Source: Cytophagaceae bacterium (GTDB lineage: Bacteria; Bacteroidota; Bacteroidia; Cytophagales; Cytophagaceae). Taken from it: a stretch of DNA of 64,000 nt. The stretch is taken from the NCBI GenBank assembly GCA_029237685.1, contig JAQZBV010000001.1, forward strand, positions 33,851 to 97,850, in the 5' to 3' direction. The translations under genes were made by a program, and so were the position numbers. The notes below the pieces were generated by a model, which saw only the letters and a program-made list of their open reading frames with translations, searched no databases and was not told where the DNA came from. Below are positions 46,679 to 55,517 of the stretch, in pieces (position 1 is the first letter of the stretch; each line of letters opens with the position of its first letter).

Positions 46679-47071
46679 ATGATTAATCGATTTTATTTTC
46701 TACTAACTTGCATCCTGTTATGCTCTTGCGCCACGGGAAGCATCACACAAAAAACAGGAATCAGCGAAATCCGCTTCGGCAGCGGAGGGGGTTTTACTGG
46801 AAAAATAAAAACATATATTTTTACTTCTGAGCGGAAACTTTTAGACGATAATGGAGTCTTAGAGACAGTCGATTCCAGGAAAACCCTGGAACTGTTCAAA
46901 CTCGCTGCAGCATTAAAAGATTATGAATTCAATGAACCGGAGAATATGTATTCGTTCATTGAAATAAAAACCAAAGACAAAACGAATCGAATTGTTTGGT
47001 CAGCAGCCTCATCAGCGGTTGACAAAAGAGTCGTCGAACTTTACAACAAATTACAAGCCATCACAAAATAA
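46679..47071 (+). CDS. Hypothetical lipoprotein
   Basis: 130 residues. MINRFYFLLTCILLCSCATG has a lipobox with Cys17 (LCSC), so the protein should be anchored in a membrane after export. The mature part (ISEIRFGSGGGFTGKIKTYI, then FTSERKLLDDNGVLETVDSR) is a single alpha/beta domain with no recognised catalytic residues. It resembles many small Bacteroidota lipoproteins of unknown function. It ends 6 bases before the ATG of the M4 peptidase, so the two are probably cotranscribed. Confidence 0.7.
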   Translation: MINRFYFLLTCILLCSCATGSITQKTGISEIRFGSGGGFTGKIKTYIFTSERKLLDDNGVLETVDSRKTLELFKLAAALKDYEFNEPENMYSFIEIKTKDKTNRIVWSAASSAVDKRVVELYNKLQAITK

Positions 47072-47077
47072 CCCTAC

Positions 47078-50000
47078 ATGAAACACTCCTCCTTGAAAGT
47101 TGCCGGGGTAGCCGGCGCTTTATTTTTCGCTTCTTTTTCTTATGGACAGCAAAAACAACTGCCGGTTCCAAATGTTAAGAATCCTTTTCAAGCGAAGACC
47201 GATCAAAGTCAGTCGACCCTCATTACTCCCACGAAGCAAGCGGTCAACGCCAGCGTGCAGCATTCCACAAGACCCGTTATCAAAATAGTGAACGGTTCTT
47301 TTTCTGCCAATCTTCAAAAGCAGCGAGTGAGCAAAGAAAGCGTAGTGAGAACGTTGAACAGTTTGTTGAACGTGAATCAAAACCATTCCTTTCAGCCATT
47401 GACTGAGAATAAAGATGAGCTCGGCTTTACGCACACTACCTTTCAACAAGTTTACAAAGGTCTTCCCGTCGAAGGCCAACAAGTATTTCTGCATGCTAAG
47501 AATGATTTGCTGACCAGCATCAACGGGCAGATCACACAGGATCTGGACTTGCAAACACAAGTTACTATCACAGCAATTCAGGCCATAGAAATTGCGAAGC
47601 GTGAAACGAAAGTCACCGCATTGATCGAAGAGTATCCTGTAGAGACCTTGATTACAGCCATCCCCGGTGAAAAAGGAAAAGAAAACAAATTGGTTCATAA
47701 AGTTAGAATAGATTCCTACTCTCCTTTGGTGATGTGCCATGTATATGTGGATGCGAACACAGGAGAAGTAGTCAACAAAATCAACCTCATCGCTCATGCG
47801 GATGTTCCGGCCACGGGGCAAACTTATTACAGCGGAGCGCAATCCATCACAGTTGACAGTTATGCGGGGAGCTACCGTCTTCGCGAGAACGGTAGAAAAA
47901 TTCAAACCTACAATGCCACGAATGCCGATGAAATGTTTACGACCAGCGGATTTATTGGCGCAGAAGATTTTGTCAGCAATTCAACGACATTTGGCGGATT
48001 GGCTACATTAAACAGTTTTACCATTGCTGCTATTTCTCAGGGCTGGTGGTACAATGCCTTGTCCGATCAATCACCAGATTTGTACATTGTGGTAAAAGAC
48101 GTGACGAATCAAGTGGTCTATACATCCAATGTTTCTTTTGATACTCCTCCTCCTTTGGCTTTTAACAATTTAAATTTGCTGATGACCAATGGTCCTTACA
48201 AAGTAGAAGTATGGGATTATGATTCAGGCAGCGACGATGATTTGGGTGGCACTTACACCCTGTCATCCACAGCAGGCACGCAGTCCTGGTCAGGAAATGG
48301 AAACAACGGAAGTTATGTGATCGGCAGTTCAGGCAATCCAGGCATAGATGTGCATTGGGGCATGGAGAAGAGTTATGATTTTTACCTGAATGTTTTTAGC
48401 AGAAACAGTTTCGATGGAGCAGGCGGTATCATTAAACAATATGTAAATCCACCGACCTTGCAAACACAATACGGAAACAGTCCCAACAATGCGGGAGCAT
48501 ATCCGGCGCCTTATAATTTCATGGTGTATGGATTAGGTGATGGCGTATTCATGAGTCCGGTAGTTGGCCTGGATGTAGAGGGACACGAATTCACCCACAT
48601 GGTCGTGGCCAATAACGGGCATGGTGGTCTAACGTACCAAGGAGAATCAGGCGCATTGAACGAATCCTTTGCGGATATTTTTGGTGTGTGCATTGAATTT
48701 TATTCCGGCCTGAATGCGGATTGGTTAATGGGCGAAGACATTATGGTGAGTGACCCTTATCTTAGGTCCATGTCCAATCCGAATGGAGGAGATCAACCGG
48801 ATACTTATGGTGGTATGAATTGGATCAATCCCGATAACTTATCCTATGACCGCGGAGGAGTACACATCAATAGCGGGGTTCAGAATTATTGGTTTTATCT
48901 TCTTTGTCAGGGCGGCTCAGGCACCAACGACAACGGAGACAGTTATTCTGTGACAGGCATCGGCATCACACAAGCCAGAGCGATCGCCTACAGAAACTTG
49001 TTGAACTACCTCGGTCCTAATGCTACTTTCCAGGATGCGTATGCCGGATCTTTACAAGCTACAGAGGATCTTTACGGTAACCCTTCCGTACAATATACAG
49101 CCGTAAAAGAAGCCTGGTTCGCAGTAGGTGTGGGCAATACACCGATCGGTGCTTGCGCTGGGGTCACAGAACTTACAGCATCCAGCGGAACCTTCACTGA
49201 CGGAAGCGGATCAGCAGATTACAACAACGATGCGAACTGCGCATGGCTCATCGCACCGGCAGGCGCGACAAGCATCACCTTGACTTTTACAGCATTCAAT
49301 ACAGAATCAGGTTACGACTATGTAACGGTATACAATGGACCGGATGATAGTTATGCACAATTAGGCCGCTGGTCCGGAGTAAGCTTACCTTCCAGCGTCA
49401 GCACTACAAATGGAGTAGGAGCCATGTACATTAAATTTACTTCTGACGAGAACGTTACAGGAGACGGTTGGACCGCGAATTATACAACCACTGCTGTTGC
49501 GCCTAGCTGTTCAGGAGGGACTGTACTTACGACTACCACCGGCTCATTCACCGATGGCTCGGGTACTGATAACTACAGCAACAACCAAAGCTGTACCTGG
49601 TACATTGCTCCTGCTTGTATGAATAGCATTGCCCTTACCTTCACAGCATTTGATACAGAATTAGATTATGACGGAGTAGCCATATACGACGATTGGGATG
49701 GTACTCATCAGATCGGTTTGTTCTCAGGAAATACCATTCCCCCTACAGTTACTTCTACCACAGGAAAAATGATGGTGGTGTTTATTACTGATAACACCAT
49801 CACCAGACCAGGATTTGCGGCGACGTATAGTTCAGCGGGTGTATCCTTTTGCTCTGGAACTACTGTTCTGAATACAGATGAAGGAGATTTTGCAGATGGA
49901 AGCGGAGCCAGCGATTATTGCGACAATACCGATTGCCGTTGGTTGATTCAACCGCCGTCCGGTAACGTTACCCTTCACTTCTCCGCATTTGATTTGGAAT

Positions 50001-50812
50001 CTGCCTCATTGGACGGACAAACCATTTACGATGTAGTAGAAGTGTACGATGGAACTACTACCTCAGCAACCTTGTTGGGAAGATTTGCCGGCAGTAACAT
50101 ACCTCCTTCTGTGACATCAACGAGTGGAAGTTTACTGGTTCGATTCAAAACAGATTTCTCTTTAACCCGCAGCGGATGGGCAGCTTATTATACCTCTACA
50201 CAAAACTCAGCGTGCAGTGGCTTTACGACACTGACAGCGGCTTCAGGAACATTGAGCGACGGTAGCGGAGCAAACGATTATGCCAACAACGTGCATTGTT
50301 CCTGGTTGATACAACCGGCCAATGCACAAAGCATCACCTTGGCGTTTTCAGCATTTGTTACGGAGTCTTATTACGACGGTGTCACCATTTATAATGGTGC
50401 AAACAGTTCGGCACAACAACTCGGACAGTTTTCAGGGTCATCCCTTCCGCCATCCGTGACATCAACGGGCGGCAGCATGTTTATAGATTTCGTATCCGAT
50501 CCTTCTATCAGAGAACAAGGTTGGACAGCCAGCTATACATCCAGTACTGTAACTGGAGTAGGCGATGCGATGATGAAAGAAAAATTGCAAATATTCCCGA
50601 ATCCAACAGAAGGCTTATTTACCGTTCAATCTGAATTTGATGAGGTTATCACGTTCCAACTGATAGATATGATGGGCAAGCAGGTGGTGGAAACAAATAA
50701 AATCAATAAAGGACGCAATCAAATCGATGCGTCTGAGTTGAATAAAGGAGTTTACCTGATCAAGCTCACCATTGGAGATACTTCTTATGTAGAGAAGTTG
50801 GTGATAGAGTAA
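47078..50812 (+). CDS. M4 (thermolysin-like) metalloprotease with FTP propeptide, four CUB domains and T9SS type A domain
   Basis: 1244 residues. Signal peptide MKHSSLKVAGVAGALFFASF, then an FTP/PepSY propeptide (FTHTTFQQVYKGLPVEGQQV; VDANTGEVVNKINLIAHADV). The catalytic domain has HEFTH (His503, Glu504, His507) and the third zinc ligand Glu529 in GALNESFADIFG, plus GGVHINSGVQNYWFYLL with the transition-state histidine. After about 690 come four CUB domains of some 115 residues (starts like CAGVTELTASSGTFTDGSGS, DYNNDANCAWLIAP). The end (LQIFPNPTEGLFTV ... NKGVYLIKLTIGDTSYVEKL) is a type A sorting domain. It is a secreted, self-activating endopeptidase for nutrient protein degradation. Additional domains between 240 and 450 look like a DUF-type beta-sandwich. 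Confidence 0.95.
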   Translation: MKHSSLKVAGVAGALFFASFSYGQQKQLPVPNVKNPFQAKTDQSQSTLITPTKQAVNASVQHSTRPVIKIVNGSFSANLQKQRVSKESVVRTLNSLLNVNQNHSFQPLTENKDELGFTHTTFQQVYKGLPVEGQQVFLHAKNDLLTSINGQITQDLDLQTQVTITAIQAIEIAKRETKVTALIEEYPVETLITAIPGEKGKENKLVHKVRIDSYSPLVMCHVYVDANTGEVVNKINLIAHADVPATGQTYYSGAQSITVDSYAGSYRLRENGRKIQTYNATNADEMFTTSGFIGAEDFVSNSTTFGGLATLNSFTIAAISQGWWYNALSDQSPDLYIVVKDVTNQVVYTSNVSFDTPPPLAFNNLNLLMTNGPYKVEVWDYDSGSDDDLGGTYTLSSTAGTQSWSGNGNNGSYVIGSSGNPGIDVHWGMEKSYDFYLNVFSRNSFDGAGGIIKQYVNPPTLQTQYGNSPNNAGAYPAPYNFMVYGLGDGVFMSPVVGLDVEGHEFTHMVVANNGHGGLTYQGESGALNESFADIFGVCIEFYSGLNADWLMGEDIMVSDPYLRSMSNPNGGDQPDTYGGMNWINPDNLSYDRGGVHINSGVQNYWFYLLCQGGSGTNDNGDSYSVTGIGITQARAIAYRNLLNYLGPNATFQDAYAGSLQATEDLYGNPSVQYTAVKEAWFAVGVGNTPIGACAGVTELTASSGTFTDGSGSADYNNDANCAWLIAPAGATSITLTFTAFNTESGYDYVTVYNGPDDSYAQLGRWSGVSLPSSVSTTNGVGAMYIKFTSDENVTGDGWTANYTTTAVAPSCSGGTVLTTTTGSFTDGSGTDNYSNNQSCTWYIAPACMNSIALTFTAFDTELDYDGVAIYDDWDGTHQIGLFSGNTIPPTVTSTTGKMMVVFITDNTITRPGFAATYSSAGVSFCSGTTVLNTDEGDFADGSGASDYCDNTDCRWLIQPPSGNVTLHFSAFDLESASLDGQTIYDVVEVYDGTTTSATLLGRFAGSNIPPSVTSTSGSLLVRFKTDFSLTRSGWAAYYTSTQNSACSGFTTLTAASGTLSDGSGANDYANNVHCSWLIQPANAQSITLAFSAFVTESYYDGVTIYNGANSSAQQLGQFSGSSLPPSVTSTGGSMFIDFVSDPSIREQGWTASYTSSTVTGVGDAMMKEKLQIFPNPTEGLFTVQSEFDEVITFQLIDMMGKQVVETNKINKGRNQIDASELNKGVYLIKLTIGDTSYVEKLVIE

Positions 50813-51030
50813 AGACGGAGAACTGAAACAGAAGACGGAGAACTGAAAACTGAAAACTGAAAACTGAAACAGAAGACGGAGAACTGAAAACTGAAAACTG
50901 AAAACGGAGAACTGAAACAGAAAACGGAGAACAGAAAACGGAGAACAGAAAACAGAGAACAGAAAACAGAAAACAGAAACAGAAACAGAAACAGAAACAG
51001 AAACAGAAACAGAAACAGAAACAGAAAAAA
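50813..51030. repeat. Long array of GAACTGAAAACAG words (R3) ending in a GAAACA microsatellite
   Basis: After the protease stop, about 220 bases are built almost only from the words GGAGAACTGAAA, ACTGAAAACTGAAA, GGAGAACAGAAA and GAAACA. From about 50971 the array becomes pure GAAACA hexamers, some nine copies. Such arrays are prone to copy-number change. The complementary strand is open and gives false reading frames rich in FSVSVSV. Confidence 0.9.
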
Positions 51031-51053
51031 TAAAAGAGGCCCATACACACCGA

Positions 51054-51130
51054 GCGTCCCAGCGGGACGCCATCCTTATAGCCCCGAAAATAATTAATAA
51101 TCGCAAGTCCCCTTTAAGGGATTTAGGGGT
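51054..51130 (+). repeat. Composite repeat: GCGTCCC-AGC-GGGACGC palindrome plus R1
   Basis: GCGTCCC (51054-51060), AGC, GGGACGC (51064-51070) form a hairpin; then CCATCCTTATAGCCCCGAAA, AATAATCGC and an R1 copy (51105-51129, with one base change). This same order occurs three times at 58.7-59.1 kb. Confidence 0.85.
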
Positions 51131-51141
51131 CAGATGGACTA

Positions 51142-51201
51142 GAAACAGAAAACTGAAAACGGAGAGCTGAAATCAGTTCTCCGTTTTCAGTTTTCTGTTT
51201 T
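51142..51201 (-). terminator. 29-bp hairpin made of R3 words at the end of the minus-strand gene
   Basis: 51142-51170 pairs with 51173-51201 over 29 bp with a two-base turn, one G-T wobble and one end mismatch. It directly follows the stop of the gene at 51203-51745 and is the longest hairpin in the region. It consists of the same word as the neighbouring R3 array but in two orientations. Confidence 0.75.
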
Positions 51202-51202
51202 C

Positions 51203-51745
51203 TCAATAAGACCAGGGAAACTTAAATCGAAACGTATTCAACACCCATTCACCTTGCTTTCTGTTGTCTTCGAAATTTTTTCGTTCGTAGACACAAGTGA
51301 GTTCATAAAGGAACCAATACTTGAAAAAATAATATTGTTCATACACTAAGTCAGGCTGCTCGTTGATTGTATACACGATCATGTGGTATTCCTGTCTGTT
51401 GTCGTTGATGCGGCGGCGGCTTTCGAGGAGTGTGCCGCTATTCTGAATTCGTGTTTCAGATGCCTTTACGAAGTTGTGAAGGTTTTTAGAATCCTTGATC
51501 ATCAAACTCACGTTTTCACGAAAAAAATCCTGGTCGCTTGATTGAGGAGCAGTCACGATAAACTGCGTCCCCAGAAGGCCGCTGGTATCTAATGTCCAGT
51601 CGGGAGGAAAAGCGATGGCGTATTCCTCCGCATGGTAAACGCCCTGGCTTCGAAAGCCAGGATTACTATCGCGCGATGATATTTGGCCGTAAGACAGTGA
51701 GCAAAAGAAAGACAAGAGCAGAAAAGAGAAAAGCGTAGAGCGCAT
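51203..51745 (-). CDS. Hypothetical secreted protein, PsbP/DUF1795-like
   Basis: 180 residues. Signal peptide MRSTLFSFLLLSFFCSLSYG, cut after YGQ. The mature segment HAEEYAIAFPPDWTLDTSGL followed by GTQFIVTAPQSSDQDFFREN and VSLMIKDSKN has the layout of PsbP/DUF1795-like alpha-beta-alpha domains (Y-x-I-x-F-P-x-x-W start). The end (YELTCVYERKNFEDNRKQGE, LNTFRF) also fits, since such domains close with an amphipathic helix and a strand. Function in bacteria is unknown; periplasmic or surface. Single gene on the minus strand, with a strong hairpin after its stop. Confidence 0.7.
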   Translation of the reverse strand: MRSTLFSFLLLSFFCSLSYGQISSRDSNPGFRSQGVYHAEEYAIAFPPDWTLDTSGLLGTQFIVTAPQSSDQDFFRENVSLMIKDSKNLHNFVKASETRIQNSGTLLESRRRINDNRQEYHMIVYTINEQPDLVYEQYYFFKYWFLYELTCVYERKNFEDNRKQGEWVLNTFRFKFPWSY

Positions 51746-52019
51746 AAAAAAGGGATTTTTAAAAAGTACAATTCGGCTTATTCAATAACCATACCTGTTT
51801 TATATAAGAAACCATTTTTTGAATCCTGAGTCATTTTTGCCTGAAAACAGTACCTACTTTTATGTATTTATCAGACAGATAGTAAAATATTGCCTCAACT
51901 ATTTGTTTTTGCCATGAGGTTCCGGCAAATTTATAGAAAAATATAGCTTTTTGGTGGGTAATTTTGGCTATTTGGTCGAAGCTATTTTTGAAATAAATCG
52001 GATAATCAAATCCCTTTTT

Positions 52020-52475
52020 ATGAAAAACGGAATCTGTATAGTTATCGGTGTTTTGCTGCTTACGCTAGCTTTTTTTACAGAGAACACGCTCTTGGGAGTA
52101 GGGGGTTTTACCTTGATCCTCTTGAATCTATTGAGTCGCATAGCCATCTCTTCCGGAGTAGAATACAACGAGTCGCATTACAGAATTTACACCCGCATTT
52201 TATTTTGGAAAAAAGGACACTGGCAATCGATTGTACGTGTTCGCAAAATATACATCCGACACTATGCTTGCATGCAGCGTCAGTACTTTTCTCCACTCAG
52301 AGGCGCAGAGGAGTTGCACGAACCGTTGATGGAGTACCAGGTTTATTTTGTGCGCAAGAGCGGCTATTATAAAATCTTTGAAACCGCTTGTCTGGATACC
52401 GCCCGCCACAAAGCAGATGAGTTGGGCAGACGGTATAATTTGGTGGTAGAAGAAAAAACCAAACAAATTGCTTAA
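52020..52475 (+). CDS. Hypothetical membrane protein with PH-like cytosolic domain
   Basis: ATG 52020 (MKNGICIVIGVLLLTLAFFT) is chosen; an upstream GTG at 51951 has no supporting context. 151 residues. Two adjacent hydrophobic segments (7-23 and 27-43) form a hairpin in the membrane. The rest (YNESHYRIYTRILFWKKGHW, QSIVRVRKIYIRHYACMQRQ) is beta-rich and resembles the bacterial PH domain attached to a two-helix anchor. No catalytic residues. Function unknown. Confidence 0.6.
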   Translation: MKNGICIVIGVLLLTLAFFTENTLLGVGGFTLILLNLLSRIAISSGVEYNESHYRIYTRILFWKKGHWQSIVRVRKIYIRHYACMQRQYFSPLRGAEELHEPLMEYQVYFVRKSGYYKIFETACLDTARHKADELGRRYNLVVEEKTKQIA

Positions 52476-52705
52476 ATCAACCTCTTGTTTTTTAATTCGC
52501 CATTTCTATTTGCATTTTTAATTAAATAATCCTGTATCTTTTTTAGTGAAGCATATCCTCTCTTAATAAAAAGAGAAAAGTAAAAAGTAATCCATTGCTG
52601 TTTATCTATTCTTCGCCGGGAAGGGTTAATTATGCCGACAGATTGGAGGACATAAAATCGGCAGATTTCAAAAGAAAGAAGTACTTTGCAGGATATATCG
52701 ACACT

Positions 52706-53380
52706 ATGATTCGTTTCCTTTATTTGAATATCCTGCTCTTGCTTTGCACGAGTTCTTTTTCTTTTGCGCAAGTGGAAACACAAACCGTCATGATCGATGG
52801 CGTGAGCATTCAGTACAGAAGTTTTGGCAAGGGCAACATCACCGTAGTATTCGAAGCCGGCATGGGAGAGGGTATGGACAATTGGAAGACGATACCTGAG
52901 AGCGTTTCTAAATTTGCAAAGGTATTGTGTTACAACCGCCCCGGTATCAACGGCGCACCGGAAACGAAAGACCTGCCTACTGTTCCTGTCATGGCCAATC
53001 GCCTGAACCAATTGATTCAGCAGGTCTGCGGAAACGACTCTATTATCTTAGTAGCGCATTCCATGGGCGGCTATATCGCCCGCTACGAAGTCAGCAAACA
53101 TCCGAAGAACGTGATGGCGCTCATCCTCATTGATCCCAGCGCGGAAGGCGTATATGAAAACATGAGTTTGAAGGAGACGCAAAATTTTGTGCATGTGGGT
53201 GACAGTCTTATGGCCAGTCAACCTCCCGGAGCGCAGAAAGAGCAGCACAAGCAGCTCAATAAGAATCCATGGTCTCAGCATTTTTTGATTGAAGGAGGAC
53301 ATTGGTTTCATGTGAAACAACCGAAGTTGATCGTAGATCTGATTGAACAGATTGTAGAGAAGTTGAACATGAAACCCTGA
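52706..53380 (+). CDS. Alpha/beta hydrolase, secreted or periplasmic
   Basis: ATG 52706 (MIRFLYLNILLLLCTSSFSF, cut near FAQ) places the signal peptide at the start; the longer frame upstream is not supported. 224 residues, somewhat short for the family. The oxyanion strand VVFEAGMGEGMDNWKTIPES, nucleophile elbow AHSMGGYIARYE (Ser in G/A-H-S-M-G-G) and the catalytic His in EGGHWFHVKQP are present. Acid: Asp in ALILIDPSAEG. It could hydrolyse an ester, lactone or acyl group outside the cytosol; substrate unknown. It is followed by an R3 repeat and then the GldL-like gene. Confidence 0.88.
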   Translation: MIRFLYLNILLLLCTSSFSFAQVETQTVMIDGVSIQYRSFGKGNITVVFEAGMGEGMDNWKTIPESVSKFAKVLCYNRPGINGAPETKDLPTVPVMANRLNQLIQQVCGNDSIILVAHSMGGYIARYEVSKHPKNVMALILIDPSAEGVYENMSLKETQNFVHVGDSLMASQPPGAQKEQHKQLNKNPWSQHFLIEGGHWFHVKQPKLIVDLIEQIVEKLNMKP

Positions 53381-53382
53381 GA

Positions 53383-53463
53383 GAATAGAAAACAGAAAAC
53401 AGAGAACTGAAAACAGAAAACAGAGAACAGAGAACTGAAAACAGAGAACAGAAAACAGAAAAT
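53383..53463 (+). repeat. GAACTGAAAACAG-word array (R3)
   Basis: About 80 bases of AGAAAACAGAGAACTGAAAA-type sequence beginning three bases after the hydrolase stop. Same family as 50.8-51.0 kb. Confidence 0.85.
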
Positions 53464-53532
53464 ACGATTATGCCAATGGGAGTATAAGAAAATTTGAAAA
53501 GAGGAATAGAGAACACCAACCCACATCAATTT

Positions 53533-54081
53533 ATGAAAGTAGAAAAAATCATTCTCGGAGTAGTCGCGTTAGCGCTTGTTTTCAAATTCATGCATTTCGC
53601 CGGCGCCAATATGATACTGGTGGTAAGCTTGAGCACCTTGGCCATGGTGTATTTCGGTGGCGGTTTTTGGTTTGCAAAGGGTAAGGACGAACAAAAAAGA
53701 ACCGGCCTGGCTGTCATCGCCGGTATGGCCTTTTCGATCACTTGCATGGGAATTCTTTTCAGGCTCCTGTACTGGCCCGGCGGCAAAGCGATGTTGATGC
53801 TACCGGCCCTCGCCTTGCCGATTTTATTGGCGGTCATCTTTTATTTGAAAGGCAAAGAAAATCAAGCGTTGGAAACGGATAAGAAATTACTGATCCGCGT
53901 AGTTGTTTTTGCAGTGCTGGCCATTTCCTTTTACACGGTAAGCAACAGAGCCCTCTTAACGATCCAATATCCAAACGATCCGGAAGTCGTGCGCATCAAG
54001 TCCAATCACTTTGATCATCCGGAGAATGAAGCGTATACAAAGGAGTATGAGGAGTACAGGAAGTCGGAACTGAAAAAATAA
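53533..54081 (+). CDS. Integral membrane protein with GldL-like repeated segments
   Basis: ATG 53533 (MKVEKIILGVVALALVFKFM) is preferred to the upstream ATG at 53494. 182 residues with five or six membrane segments. Two segments have the motif F-K-x-M-H-F-A-G-A and F-R-L-L-Y-W-P-G-G-K, reminiscent of the conserved membrane helix of the T9SS motor protein GldL (F-K-I-x-H-W-x-G). It lacks the long GldL cytoplasmic coiled region, so it is not GldL itself. The C-terminal tail is charged (ENEAYTKEYEEYRKSELKK) and may be cytosolic. Such proteins are common in Bacteroidota and uncharacterised. It is followed after 12 bp by a lipoprotein gene, possibly cotranscribed. Confidence 0.65.
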   Translation: MKVEKIILGVVALALVFKFMHFAGANMILVVSLSTLAMVYFGGGFWFAKGKDEQKRTGLAVIAGMAFSITCMGILFRLLYWPGGKAMLMLPALALPILLAVIFYLKGKENQALETDKKLLIRVVVFAVLAISFYTVSNRALLTIQYPNDPEVVRIKSNHFDHPENEAYTKEYEEYRKSELKK

Positions 54082-54093
54082 AATTTGTTCCGC

Positions 54094-54489
54094 ATGAAAA
54101 AAACAACCTGTCAATATCTTATCCTTCTATCGCTGCTGCTTATTGCTTGTCAAACCAAACCGGACAGGTCCTATACCCTAAGCGAAGAAATGAAAGATAG
54201 TCTCAACATTTTTCTAAAGACGGATCATTTTTCAGATCAAGAGTGGGATCAGCGTGGTTTGATTCCTTCTTCTCAGGCAGTGGAAAACGAAATGAACTCA
54301 GCGCTTCAAGACGCGGTAAAGGAAGTATTAGAACAAGAGCAAGATCTCACAGAAAATAGAGTCAAACAAATTCTGATTAAACAGCTCAAACAAAAAGAAA
54401 CACGGCTCGATACGGAAGAAAGAGAGTATTTGTCAGACTTATTTTTTGAATTGGCGGATATACTGAAAGTAGATATTAAAACAGAGTGA
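54094..54489 (+). CDS. Hypothetical lipoprotein
   Basis: ATG 54094 (MKKTTCQYLILLSLLLIACQ) with lipobox Cys19 (IAC). 131 residues. The mature part is mostly helical and charged (LSEEMKDSLNIFLKTDHFSD; AVKEVLEQEQDLTENRVKQI; RLDTEEREYLSDLFFELADI). No family recognised. It is adjacent to the GldL-like membrane protein and read in the same direction. Confidence 0.65.
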   Translation: MKKTTCQYLILLSLLLIACQTKPDRSYTLSEEMKDSLNIFLKTDHFSDQEWDQRGLIPSSQAVENEMNSALQDAVKEVLEQEQDLTENRVKQILIKQLKQKETRLDTEEREYLSDLFFELADILKVDIKTE

Positions 54490-54673
54490 GCTGCTTAGCA
54501 TCAAGGATGCAAACCTTCATCGTACTTGCGGCAGCGAGTCTATTATTACGCGCAGGCTGTGGTATTTCAGTCCTGTATCAGGAAATAAAGACACAGTAGG
54601 CAACTTTTATTCAGCTTCCATGCGGTAAAAAGGCATTGGCATAGTATTCGTCTTTGTTGGGAAAAAGAATACT

Positions 54674-54940
54674 ATGAAAACAGCTCTGGGTTATTTCTTC
54701 CTGTCGCTCGGCGCCACCTGCGCTGGTGTCGTACTGGCAGTGCTTTATTTTGTGGTCAGAGGAAAAATACAGCTACTCGATGGCCAGATGGATGTTCCTT
54801 TTCAACGCGTGGCAATGATGGTTTACGGCATCTTTCATATTCTTGCGATCTTTCCTTTGTTTTACTACGGCATCAAATGGATCAAACGGGAAGTGAACGA
54901 GCCGGTGCCTCCGACGGGAGAAGGCTTAAGGGGAAAATAG
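54674..54940 (+). CDS. Small hypothetical membrane protein
   Basis: 88 residues with two membrane segments (LGYFFLSLGATCAGVVLAVL and AMMVYGIFHILAIFPLFYYG) and a short basic linker. The tail (KREVNEPVPPTGEGLRGK) is soluble. No family recognised. Its stop overlaps the start of an R3 repeat, and the next gene (DUF1761) follows 103 bp later. Confidence 0.6.
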   Translation: MKTALGYFFLSLGATCAGVVLAVLYFVVRGKIQLLDGQMDVPFQRVAMMVYGIFHILAIFPLFYYGIKWIKREVNEPVPPTGEGLRGK

Positions 54941-54965
54941 AGAACTGAGAACAGAGAACTGAAAA
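54941..54965 (+). repeat. GAACTGAGAACAGAGAACTG word (R3)
   Basis: Short copy right after the stop of the small membrane protein. Confidence 0.7.
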
Positions 54966-55043
54966 TGGAACGACATACTCTATTTTTCTATTCTCACACA
55001 CACTGGCATTATTTTTTTTACAGCATAGCCAAAAGATACTGCT

Positions 55044-55448
55044 ATGAAAGACATCAATTACTTCGCCCTGTTTGTTGTGGCTCTGCTCAATTTTGGAATT
55101 GGCGCTGTTTGGTTCCTGTATTTATTCAGAGAACCTTTTGTTGCCGGTTTAAATAAAACCAAAGAAGAAATGGCGCAAGGACCGAGCGGTATTTCCGCGG
55201 GCATCCTACAAGTGATCGGAAACCTGGTCATGGCCTTTGTATTGGCCTGGCTCATGCAAAAATTGAATTACCAAACGCCCTTGAAAGGCCTTGAATTGGG
55301 CGCGATCATCTGGCTGGGCTTTGTAGCCGCCGTCCTAGGACCGATGTATGCTTTCGAAGCCTATTCCCTTTCCTTCTTTTTCATCACCGCAGGTTCCGTA
55401 TTGGTCTCCCTGTTGGTAGCCGGTGGCATACTCGGTGCGTGGAACTGA
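55044..55448 (+). CDS. DUF1761 domain-containing membrane protein
   Basis: 134 residues with four membrane helices: YFALFVVALLNFGIGAVWFL, ISAGILQVIGNLVMAFVLAW, ELGAIIWLGFVAAVLGPMYA and SFFFITAGSVLVSLLVAGGI. The pattern N-F-x-I-G-A-V-W-F in helix 1 and L-G-x-x-I-W-L-G-F in helix 3 are those of DUF1761. Function unknown. Single gene with a hairpin downstream (55479-55511). Confidence 0.8.
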   Translation: MKDINYFALFVVALLNFGIGAVWFLYLFREPFVAGLNKTKEEMAQGPSGISAGILQVIGNLVMAFVLAWLMQKLNYQTPLKGLELGAIIWLGFVAAVLGPMYAFEAYSLSFFFITAGSVLVSLLVAGGILGAWN

Positions 55449-55478
55449 TTGCTGGCTCTGTGGTAAAAAATAAACAGC

Positions 55479-55511
55479 CCGCGCAGCGTGACAGAAATAG
55501 ATGTTGCGCGG
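55479..55511 (+). terminator. Terminator-like hairpin between convergent genes
   Basis: CCGCGCA (55479-55485) pairs with TGCGCGG (55505-55511), followed by CGCTTTTTATT. Loop of 19 bases. It would stop the DUF1761 transcript. Confidence 0.55.
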
Positions 55512-55517
55512 CGCTTT

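Noticed and set aside
47120..47905. 261-residue minus-strand frame over the protease propeptide
   Set aside because: Antisense shadow; the plus strand encodes a clear FTP propeptide.
50615..51106. Open frame of 163 residues on the minus strand rich in FSVSVSV
   Set aside because: It is a translation of the R3/GAAACA repeat array and carries no start signal or natural composition.
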